Shown in pieces: positions 6,575-14,075 of a stretch of DNA of 16,958 nt. A program made the translations under genes and the position numbers. The stretch lies in contig JBGSKY010000288.1 of assembly GCA_041740995.1 (NCBI GenBank), forward strand, positions 1 to 16,958, given 5' to 3'. The stretch is from JBGSKY01 sp041740995 (GTDB lineage: Bacteria > Planctomycetota > Planctomycetia > Pirellulales > Pirellulaceae). The notes under the pieces are model-generated. The model worked only from the letters and a program-made list of their open reading frames with translations. It made no database searches and had not been told where the DNA came from. The stretch's first letter is position 1. Each line of letters starts with the position of its first letter.

Positions 6575-8419
6575 ATGAAACCAAAATATGCAATCGGTAT
6601 CGATTTGGGAACGACCAATTCGATGCTTGCCTACGTGGCGATCGAAGCTGAAAATCCGACAGTCTCGATACTACCAATTCCGCAACTGACGGCGCATTCG
6701 CAAATTGAATCGTTGCTTGCTTTGCCGTCGTTTGTCTGGATTGCAAAATCAGAATTCGCCGATCGCGATGCCATTTCAGTTTCCGCCGCGCTAGGGAAAT
6801 GTCCATATTCAAGCCTCAATTCAATCAGCGGAAATCGAATCGTTGTTGGCGAATTTGCGCGACGCAGTGCTGCGGAGAGTCCCGAACAATGTATTGTCGC
6901 GGCGAAGAGTTGGCTGTGTCATTCAGCGGTCGATCGACAATCAGCAATCCTGCCCTGGGGCACCGATGGCAGCTTCGAACTCTTGTCGCCTGTACAAGCC
7001 TCGCGGCTGATCTTAGAACATTTGATCAGCGCCTGGGCGGTCGCTTTTCCTGATGCACCAATAGCTGAACAGCAGGTCGTATTAACCGTCCCAGCGTCGT
7101 TCGATCTTGCCGCTCGTGAACTTACATTTGTCGCCGCGCGGGAGGCAGGCTTGCCGGACGGCTTTATCGCACTTGAAGAGCCGCAGGCAGCGGTCTATCA
7201 CTGGATTGCAAAAACCGGTCAACATTGGCGGCGGGAACTGCAAGCTGGCGATGAGATCTTTGTTTGCGATGTTGGCGGCGGCACAACCGACTTGGCGCTG
7301 ATCAAGGCCGAACAAAAGGATGGCGAGCTGAGCTTGCAACGCGTTGCGGTTGGCCAGCATTTGCTGATCGGCGGTGACAACATGGATTTGGCTTTAGCCC
7401 ATTTTTCTGCGTCGAAATTTTCAGATGCCGGCAGCAAACTGAACGCGTGGCAGTCGATGTCGCTTTGGCATACGGCGCGGAACGCAAAAGAATCGCTGCT
7501 CTCTGGTAGTGAGCAGAAAAGCTACACCGTTTCGGTGCTCGGCCGCGCCAGTAAGCTGATTGGAGGAACGGTTTCGATCGAACTTTCCGCGTCAGAAGTA
7601 GAAGAAGTTTTGATCGAAGGTTTTTTCCCATTTTGCGATTCTGATGCGCGACCGATCAGCACGTCGACGGTCGGCTTTCAAGAAATCGGTCTGCCCTACG
7701 AACAAGATACGGCCATCACTCGACACGTCGCCGCGTTCCTGAGCGACAATCGCTCGGAAGCCGCCTTGGACGGCGATGGTAAGCGGATCAAGTTGCTATT
7801 TAACGGCGGCGTGTTTCGTTCGGATGCACTCCGAAATCGATTGTTGGCGGTGATGAACAATTTTCAGGAAGCCAATGCGATGTCGGATGCCGGACCAATC
7901 GCGGTGCTCGGCGGAGTCGAAGATCTTGACGCAGCGGTTGCCAGCGGTGCAGCCTACTACGCTTGGTCGAAACAAAATGGTGGTGTCCGCATCCGAGGAG
8001 GTACCGGGCACAGCTATTACGTCGGCATTGAAACCGCTGGTCTAGCCGTTCCAGGAATGCCACGTCCGTTGAACGCTTTGTGCGTTGTCCCTAAAGGCAT
8101 GGAAGAAGGTACCGAAGTCGAAGTGCCATCGCGCGACATTGGATTGGTTGTCGGTTACCCAGCCAGCTTTCGGTTCTTTGCGTCGGCCAATAGAAGCGAT
8201 GATCAAGTTGGCACATTGTTAAAGCATTGGGACGACGACGAGCTGCAAGAAACGGCGCCGATGCAAACGGAGCTTCAAAAGGACGCAAGCATCGGCGATG
8301 CAAAAATCGTCCCTGTCCGTTTCATCAGCAAGATTACCGAGCTTGGCATGTTCGAGCTTTGGTGCTCGCAACAAGGCGGCGATAACGAATGGAAACTTGA
8401 AATGAATGTCCGCAGCTAG
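6575..8419 (+). CDS. Hsp70 family protein (DnaK-like ATPase, short form)
   Basis: A 614-residue Hsp70 homologue. I start at ATG 6575, since the TTG one codon before adds only one Met. The actin-like ATPase is well preserved: phosphate-1 loop IGIDLGTTNSMLAYV (residues 7-21), LTVPASFD, phosphate-2 loop CDVGGGTTDLALIK (about 230-243), LFNGGVFRSDALRNRL (about 407-422, adenosine motif region) and GGVEDLDAAVASGAAYY near 445. The C-terminal part (about 460-614) is a short, divergent beta-rich substrate-binding region ending ITELGMFELWC, and there is no DnaK helical lid or EEVD-like tail. This matches the 'Hsp70 family protein' type that pairs with DUF2760, distinct from housekeeping DnaK. No J-protein or GrpE gene is beside it. 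It should be a cytoplasmic ATP-driven chaperone; its clients are unknown. Confidence 0.93.
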   Translation: MKPKYAIGIDLGTTNSMLAYVAIEAENPTVSILPIPQLTAHSQIESLLALPSFVWIAKSEFADRDAISVSAALGKCPYSSLNSISGNRIVVGEFARRSAAESPEQCIVAAKSWLCHSAVDRQSAILPWGTDGSFELLSPVQASRLILEHLISAWAVAFPDAPIAEQQVVLTVPASFDLAARELTFVAAREAGLPDGFIALEEPQAAVYHWIAKTGQHWRRELQAGDEIFVCDVGGGTTDLALIKAEQKDGELSLQRVAVGQHLLIGGDNMDLALAHFSASKFSDAGSKLNAWQSMSLWHTARNAKESLLSGSEQKSYTVSVLGRASKLIGGTVSIELSASEVEEVLIEGFFPFCDSDARPISTSTVGFQEIGLPYEQDTAITRHVAAFLSDNRSEAALDGDGKRIKLLFNGGVFRSDALRNRLLAVMNNFQEANAMSDAGPIAVLGGVEDLDAAVASGAAYYAWSKQNGGVRIRGGTGHSYYVGIETAGLAVPGMPRPLNALCVVPKGMEEGTEVEVPSRDIGLVVGYPASFRFFASANRSDDQVGTLLKHWDDDELQETAPMQTELQKDASIGDAKIVPVRFISKITELGMFELWCSQQGGDNEWKLEMNVRS

Positions 8420-8459
8420 TCGTTCCCGCTCTCGATGCCCGTTTGCACCAAAGGAACGA
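8420..8459 (+). terminator. Possible stem-loop between convergent genes
   Basis: TCGTTCC (8420-8426) begins at the base after the Hsp70 stop codon and has an exact complement GGAACGA at 8453-8459, with 26 bases between. The stem is 7 pairs with a large loop and no U-tract, so it is only a weak candidate for ending Hsp70 transcription before the opposing Tex gene. Confidence 0.25.
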
Positions 8460-8530
8460 ATACTCCTTGATGCTTTAAACGGTTTTAGTCATTGCAATTT
8501 GCGACAGCAATTGTTGAAAGCAAAGTTGCG

Positions 8531-11500
8531 TTATTCGCTGGGCGGCTGCTTTTTGGATTCGTCGTTCTTGGTTTGAAAACGTGCTAGTAAGTCAGAGAAC
8601 GAACGCATCGGTTCTTTGCCCGTTGTGGTCTCTGGATCATCAGCACCCGCGTTGCCCTTTCGAGCGATCGCTGGATTGTCTTTGCTAGGTAAATCAAAGA
8701 CGGTTGCAACACCACTGTTTGGACCGCCACGACGTCCTCCGCGACCTCGATCACGTTGTCCGCCACCGCTGCCGAATCGTCCGCCAGCGGCACGATCTTT
8801 CGACTGGCGATCGCCAGAGCCACGATCATTGCTTCGACCACGATTCCCATCATTGTTAGACGACCCGCCAGCGTCAGATCGAACAAATCGGTCTCGATTG
8901 CTTTGGCCAGCTCGTTCGCCTGGGCCGGAACCCGAACCTTGTCTCTCGTTTGGACGGCTGAATTGACCTTGCGAGCGTTCAGGCCTGGCTGCTTGGTTGT
9001 CGCGGCGGTCGTTCCCGCTGTTAGAACCTCGGCGATCATTGTAGCGATTGCCGCCCTGGCCTCGTTCGGAACCTTCCGAGGCCGGTCGTGACTCTTGGTA
9101 GACTCCTGGTGGCAGAGCACTTAGAGACACTCGTCGATTGGACGCATCGATTTCGATGACCCAAACTTGAATTAGGTCGCCAACGTTGACGACTTGATGG
9201 GGATCATCAACATGGCTTCGTGAAAGCCTTGAAACGTGGATCAGGCCACTGCAATCGGGACCAAGATCGGCGAAGACACCAAAGTCAGCGATGCCGCTGA
9301 CGATAGCAAAATGCGTTTCGCCGGGCTGCAAATCTTCAATTTTCGGAACACGCGACATCAGCGGAATTGGAGTCGAAAGCTCGCGCGGGTCAGCGTAAGG
9401 GTGTTGCAAAACGCGGGCTACGAAACGTAGCTTTTCGCGCCCAACTTGCCAGCTCCTTGCCAGCTTCTCGGCATCGACTGTGACTTTGAAGGCTTCGGCA
9501 GATTCGAAAGTGAAGTTCGGAGTTACTTTCATCAATTCGTGCCCACCAAAAGTGCGCACGGTAAGCGAATCGGACGCTGCGTCGCCTGTCGCTTCAGTTT
9601 CAGTGGTGTTCAGTTCGGCAGAAACAAACTCGGACTCACCGGCAGTCGTTGCTTCTTCCGGCGAAGTTGCTTCTTCCGAGGAATCGTTTGACTCATCGGC
9701 CAATTCAACCGGAGCAAGATCCGCTTCAGATTCGATCGACGCATTAGCTTCGACTGAATCAGATGCTTCGGCTTCGGCATCCGCCCCTCCATCGACCGTA
9801 GTTTCCGTTGCGTCGGCCATTTCGCCGGCACTGTGATCTTGATTCAATCCGTCGCCAAAGCTTTCGGGTGCGGGATTGTTTTGGGCTGAATATATCGTAG
9901 CAATTGGAGTGTTTTGCGTGACGACTGGTTCAGGCAACGGAGCTTCTTTTGTCCAGCCGGCTGGGGCACCAGTCGGTTCGGTCAGCTCGGTATTGGCGAT
10001 AAGCCGTTCTGCCAAACGATAGTCGTCGGGATGAATCAACGTCGCGTCGAGTGGCTGGGAAGAATTGTAGATTCTGAGAAAACCAATTGCCTGTCGAAGC
10101 TGACGCTCGGGCAATTTGTCCGCGAGCACGGCCGAAAGTTCTTCGCGGCTTGAAGGTCCATCGCCATCGCGAATTTTGCAAATTTCGGCAGCGATTTTTG
10201 AATCCAGACCCGGGATGCAAGCGATTGCTTCGCGATGCGCGTTCCAGTAATCGATACCGCAAGCGGCGACCGAAGCGGCAACGGCTTCATGTAGCGATTG
10301 CTCAACTAGTTCTGGTGGCAATTCAGCTTGAAAGACTGCCAGCCGCAAGCGAGTCGGTTCGACTTTTAGCAGTTCGTTCAACGGATCTTGCAGACGCCAA
10401 GCTAACCACGCGGCAGCGCGGTGTCGCCGTGAAACGGTTGGCAGTTCTTGCAAGGCCAAGCGCGTTGTGCAATAGGTATCGGCGCCGTCACGGTCGACCA
10501 TTGTCCATCGAATCGTGTTCTCATCGGATTGGTTCATGAACTCGCGGACCGAGTGCATCAAATATCGCCGAGCCGGACCAGTGCTCAAGGCCAGCAAGCT
10601 GACGTTGTATCGGTGGACCCATTCGCCTAACAATTTGACGTTATGATTGACTGCGTCGGGTCGCGTGCTGTTGCAGTTCAGTTCGCCGATAAAATCTATT
10701 CGACCTTCAGGATCAACAATCACGACCGCTGCGGTTTTCGCACCGATTGCATCGATCGACATGATCCGTTGCCCGCGAATCGGACGTTGCATCAATAGCG
10801 TTTGTAAATGTTCGACTGCGAATTCGACCAGTTGTTGTTGGGCTTCTTCTTCGGCGGACGCGAATACTTCTTGTTCGATACGGCTGGTCAGCAGACCATT
10901 GACCGCTTTTTCGACCGCCTGTTCCAAGAATTCAGCCATCGGATGGGCGCCATTAGTCAGCGACTGTCGGGCCATTTTTTGGACTGGGTTGCGGTCATAG
11001 TCCAAACGAACTTTTAAAATCTGCGATCGATTGCCGCGACCGAGCATCACGATCTGATAAGGCGTCAGTTTTTGCAGTGATCGCCGCAACTTGTTGTAGG
11101 GTTCGAGCTGTATCTTAAGCCACCGACGTCTGCGTTGGCGTGGCGTCAGCTCTTTCGCAGAAACCGCGCGGGTTTTTTTCTTGCCACGTTGGTCGTCGAA
11201 GTTCGCAATCTCCGGCGCACTTGGCTTGTCAGTTTCTGCCGCATCGCCAGTGGCCGATACTTCGGCAACGGGCTCGGCTTGTGTGTTTGGCGACGATTCC
11301 ACCTCGATTGGGCTCGTTGAAACGCTCTGCTGATCGGTCACAACGTCAGTTGGCGTTTCGGCGGAAACTTCATTTTCCGTCTCGTTCTCTTGTTCTTGCG
11401 ATTGTTGTTCTTGCGATGAAGCAGGCTGAGCGTCTTCTCCGCTGGAATCGACGGTTTGTGCCACAGCGACGTCAATCGGCGCTTGACTGCTTTCTGAAGT

Positions 11501-12301
11501 GGCGGACTCGTTTGAAGAAACGTTTTCGACGTCGCCAGCCGTTGGGTCAGAGGACGAGGTCGTAGAAGTAGACAGCTGAGCCAATACAGCTGGCTGTTTT
11601 TCTGGCGTTCCGCTTTTTTTAGGTTTACGACGATTGCGATTTTTACTGGGTTTGGCGTCCGCGTTGAGCGCCTTGTCAGTCGGTGATTCGTTTAAGTTCG
11701 ATTCGACGACCGCTCGTTCGCGAATGTACGAGAAGATCTTCGCAACCAGCGAGGCATCTTCCAACAGCAAAGCTTGCAGATAATTTTGAACATCGGCCAG
11801 CAAAGCGTCGACACCGGATTCTTCGATGCCCGCCTGCTGAGCAACCCAAGTTCGAAAATCTTCGGGCGCTGGACCGCTGTACATCAGAATGGCCGCAGAT
11901 ATTTTTTCCGCGGCCGGATTGGCAGCCGCTTGTGTAAGCGATCCACGACGCGTGCTTGCGTTTCGAGTCAGCGCTTGTACTTCTGCTTTAGTGCTCGCAT
12001 CACCGATTCGGGTGGCCAGTTCTTCGGTCCACCAGCCATGCTTTTTGCCGTCTTCAAGCGTGGTAGCTTTGAATGCTTCCAACTGCTCTTGACGCCTTAA
12101 GGCACGGCGCAGCTTCGCTAGGTCAATCGAATCAAGTTGATTCAGCTCGTCTGGCCGAACGCGGGCCAAATAAGAAGGATCATAGCCTTGACGTAACAAA
12201 TCCGCAGGCAAACGTAGTTGCTCTGTGGGCCGGTGCAGATCGCGAGCGATCGCTTCCAGTAGACTCATAGGTTTCGAATCGCTATCACAAACATGCGACA
12301 T
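8531..12301 (-). CDS. Tex-family RNA-binding protein with two long acidic insertions and RG-rich tail
   Basis: 1256 residues from ATG 12301; TTG 12325 and ATG 12268 are alternatives, none with a clear Shine-Dalgarno. Canonical Tex is 700-800 residues. Here a Tex-like N-terminal helical region (about 12-200, with LLRQGYDPSYLARVRPDE) is followed by an acidic, Ser/Glu/Gln-rich linker (about 205-375). The core resumes with a basic segment and LTPYQIVMLGRGNRSQILKV, a YqgF/RNase H-like domain (about 512-630; MSIDAIGAKTAAVVIVDPEG keeps the first Asp) and a helix-hairpin-helix region (about 680-755; CIPGLDSKIAAEICKIRDGD). A second acidic linker (about 775-915) precedes an S1 domain (about 995-1063; HFAIVSGIADFGVFADLGPD, GLIHVSRLS) and an RG/RGG-rich tail (about 1070-1195). 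Tex acts in transcription and RNA metabolism; the extensions suggest extra RNA or protein contacts. Divergent from the 119-residue gene. Confidence 0.9.
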   Translation of the reverse strand: MSHVCDSDSKPMSLLEAIARDLHRPTEQLRLPADLLRQGYDPSYLARVRPDELNQLDSIDLAKLRRALRRQEQLEAFKATTLEDGKKHGWWTEELATRIGDASTKAEVQALTRNASTRRGSLTQAAANPAAEKISAAILMYSGPAPEDFRTWVAQQAGIEESGVDALLADVQNYLQALLLEDASLVAKIFSYIRERAVVESNLNESPTDKALNADAKPSKNRNRRKPKKSGTPEKQPAVLAQLSTSTTSSSDPTAGDVENVSSNESATSESSQAPIDVAVAQTVDSSGEDAQPASSQEQQSQEQENETENEVSAETPTDVVTDQQSVSTSPIEVESSPNTQAEPVAEVSATGDAAETDKPSAPEIANFDDQRGKKKTRAVSAKELTPRQRRRRWLKIQLEPYNKLRRSLQKLTPYQIVMLGRGNRSQILKVRLDYDRNPVQKMARQSLTNGAHPMAEFLEQAVEKAVNGLLTSRIEQEVFASAEEEAQQQLVEFAVEHLQTLLMQRPIRGQRIMSIDAIGAKTAAVVIVDPEGRIDFIGELNCNSTRPDAVNHNVKLLGEWVHRYNVSLLALSTGPARRYLMHSVREFMNQSDENTIRWTMVDRDGADTYCTTRLALQELPTVSRRHRAAAWLAWRLQDPLNELLKVEPTRLRLAVFQAELPPELVEQSLHEAVAASVAACGIDYWNAHREAIACIPGLDSKIAAEICKIRDGDGPSSREELSAVLADKLPERQLRQAIGFLRIYNSSQPLDATLIHPDDYRLAERLIANTELTEPTGAPAGWTKEAPLPEPVVTQNTPIATIYSAQNNPAPESFGDGLNQDHSAGEMADATETTVDGGADAEAEASDSVEANASIESEADLAPVELADESNDSSEEATSPEEATTAGESEFVSAELNTTETEATGDAASDSLTVRTFGGHELMKVTPNFTFESAEAFKVTVDAEKLARSWQVGREKLRFVARVLQHPYADPRELSTPIPLMSRVPKIEDLQPGETHFAIVSGIADFGVFADLGPDCSGLIHVSRLSRSHVDDPHQVVNVGDLIQVWVIEIDASNRRVSLSALPPGVYQESRPASEGSERGQGGNRYNDRRGSNSGNDRRDNQAARPERSQGQFSRPNERQGSGSGPGERAGQSNRDRFVRSDAGGSSNNDGNRGRSNDRGSGDRQSKDRAAGGRFGSGGGQRDRGRGGRRGGPNSGVATVFDLPSKDNPAIARKGNAGADDPETTTGKEPMRSFSDLLARFQTKNDESKKQPPSE

Positions 12302-12682
12302 CCATGGATCGCTTGGAGGGGACAAAATCCCGTCCAGCGAATGGTCGCAAAATAGAAACTTCCGCCAAACAAAAACGCACGAAATCCCTCACGCACAGAA
12401 TTTCTGCGCAAATCGTAACCTAACTGTTGACCTTTGGAAACTCTTGGCGCGCCAGATTTCAATTCTTGCATCAACCAAGTGGAAAATGGCCGCTTCGAGC
12501 GAAAATCCTTCAGCATCCAATTCTCGGGTCTACCAAACCCCGCTTGCCTACCCAAACTACTCGGCTTGGTCAGTTTGAACGTCTTGAAAAAAAGACTTAA
12601 CCGGCAAAGTCGATCTATCCGATACCAACCAACATCGTCTAAAGTTCGATGGCACATAATTTCTGGTCACCGGGATAAATTA
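12302..12682. other. Intergenic region between divergent tex-like and 119-residue genes
   Basis: It should hold both promoters, but no strong -35/-10 pair stands out. A near-palindrome CAGAA-t-TTCTG lies at 12396-12406, with further outer GC pairs, and could be an operator for either gene. Closer to the 119-residue gene, GTCTT (12581-12585) and AAGAC (12592-12596) flank an A-rich loop. An open frame on the minus strand at 12265-12657 has no recognisable family, overlaps the start of the Tex gene and is not called. Confidence 0.4.
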
Positions 12683-13042
12683 ATGAGTTTCGATCGCTCC
12701 AACGCTCAGTCACAAAACGTCACCGAACAATCCGCTTCGCAGGTTGCTGACTCGTCATCGAAGTCAGTTTCATTCTCGCTGTTACAAGCGGTTGTTCGCG
12801 AGAAGACACCGCGTAATGAGCAATCAAACGAATCCAGAGAGACCTTGCGTCGAGCTTGGGAAGGCGGCCAGGTTCACGTGCGACTTAAGGATATTTTGCC
12901 GGCGATTTTGCAAGCCGCAGTTGATCAAAAGACTTGGCTGGACGATTTTTCAAACGAAGAATTAGTCCTCAGCAAAGATTTCTACGAAGTGCTGACGACC
13001 TTCCAACAGATTCGCAAACACGATCGCCGTCGAGTCGCTTGA
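12683..13042 (+). CDS. Hypothetical protein, 119 residues, unrecognised
   Basis: The frame is open further upstream (from 12434), but the start is placed at ATG 12683 because GGGA (12672-12675) lies 7 bases before it and the upstream sequence looks non-coding in composition. Residues 1-30 are Ser/Gln-rich and probably disordered. From about residue 30 it looks folded and mainly helical: SFSLLQAVVRE, then ETLRRAWEGGQVHVRLKDILPAILQAAVDQ split by a short turn, an acidic stretch WLDDFSNEELVLSKDFYEVL, and a basic end IRKHDRRRVA. There is no signal peptide, membrane helix or metal motif. I recognise no family. It lies 119 bases before the SRAP gene on the same strand, so a shared transcript is possible but not shown. 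Confidence 0.6.
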   Translation: MSFDRSNAQSQNVTEQSASQVADSSSKSVSFSLLQAVVREKTPRNEQSNESRETLRRAWEGGQVHVRLKDILPAILQAAVDQKTWLDDFSNEELVLSKDFYEVLTTFQQIRKHDRRRVA

Positions 13043-13161
13043 TCGCTTAGAACAGTTGCGTCGAGCTAAAGTTCCCGTTCATGCGCTGCATTTGAGCCAA
13101 TCGGTTTATATGAACCGGTTTAAAGCTTAGTCTGCCCTACAAAGACACTTGTTCCAAAACG

Positions 13162-13860
13162 ATGTGTGGTCGATTCACCCAGCTCACGAACCTCGCACAG
13201 TGGTCGGCTCGTTTTTTTTCTGAATCAGTCGCAAATTTACCGACCTCAAATGCAGAAGCGTTTAACGTTGCACCGACGCAGCAGATATTTGTCTTTGCTC
13301 GCAACGCCGTTCATCGTCTAGCTTGCGTCTCAATGGCTTGGGGACTTGTTCCAGGATGGTCCGATTCCAAGTCGGTTGGGTCGAAAATGATCAACGCCAG
13401 AGTTGAAACGGTCTTAGAAAAACCTTCGTTTCGCAAAAGCATTCATACTCATCGATGCGTAATCCCAGCCGACGGTTATTACGAATGGACGACACTTGAG
13501 GACGGTTCTAAGCAACCGCACTACATTCGAACGATAAACGGTGAACCGTTTTTCTTTGCTGCGATCTGGGATCAAAATAAGCGTTTAGCATCGGCGGACG
13601 GGCAGCCGCTTCTGTCGACGAGCATTTTGACGATGGCGGCAACACATGCGATGAAAGACCTCCATCATCGTATGCCGATTATGTTTTTCGATGAACTATC
13701 AACCCTAAATTGGCTTGACGAAAGACCAATCGATGAAACCAACTTAGCGGAAATCTGTGAAGCTCAGCCGGATAGCGTGCTGACTTGGCATCGGGTTTCC
13801 AAACGCGTCAATCGATCAACCGAACAAGGTCCGCAGCTTATCGAGTCCATCGAACAGTAG
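13162..13860 (+). CDS. SRAP-domain protein (YedK/HMCES-type abasic-site crosslinker)
   Basis: A 232-residue full-length SRAP (SOS response-associated peptidase) protein. After removal of Met1, Cys2 in MCGRFTQ is the conserved nucleophile that forms a thiazolidine crosslink with abasic sites in single-stranded DNA. The other active-site positions are present: NVAPTQ (35-40), WGLVPGW (60-66), the Asn of INARVET (N78), the Glu of GYYEW (E108), and the His of HHRMP (H168). Length and order match E. coli YedK and human HMCES, so it should shield abasic sites at replication forks in the cytoplasm. The start is fixed by the need for Cys at position 2; there is no Shine-Dalgarno. No LexA box or other SOS gene is visible nearby. 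The symbol is left blank because this is a family, not ortholog, assignment. Confidence 0.95.
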   Translation: MCGRFTQLTNLAQWSARFFSESVANLPTSNAEAFNVAPTQQIFVFARNAVHRLACVSMAWGLVPGWSDSKSVGSKMINARVETVLEKPSFRKSIHTHRCVIPADGYYEWTTLEDGSKQPHYIRTINGEPFFFAAIWDQNKRLASADGQPLLSTSILTMAATHAMKDLHHRMPIMFFDELSTLNWLDERPIDETNLAEICEAQPDSVLTWHRVSKRVNRSTEQGPQLIESIEQ

Positions 13861-13999
13861 CGTCCGGGTACTCAGTTCAGTGTCTTCTCGAGAAACCTTT
13901 TTTAAAAATTCGGGCCAGGACTTTTGTTTGACTTTGGCATCTTCGAGCTGCAATGGGACTAGTCGATCTGACCGAAAGTGTACTCAAGCAAATCGCAGA

Positions 14000-14029
14000 T
14001 TGCGTACGATAGGCAAAATCGACTACACT
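14000..14029 (+). promoter_or_regulatory. Possible sigma70-like promoter for the kinase gene
   Basis: TTGCGT (14000-14005) and TACACT (14024-14029) are separated by 18 bases and lie 47 bases before the ATG at 14076. Both hexamers keep four of six consensus positions or more. Planctomycete promoters are poorly defined, so this is only a candidate. Confidence 0.3.
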
Positions 14030-14075
14030 AGAGCGTTCCGCCTGTTCAATTCCGCACGCAGTCAAGGTTGTTCCC

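Noticed and set aside
12427..12449. TTGACC as a -35 box for the 119-residue gene
   Set aside because: No acceptable -10 sequence at 16-18 bases and it lies about 250 bases before the start codon.
12265..12657. Minus-strand ORF of 130 residues ahead of the Tex gene
   Set aside because: It overlaps the Tex N-terminus in another frame, has unusual residue composition and no recognisable motif.
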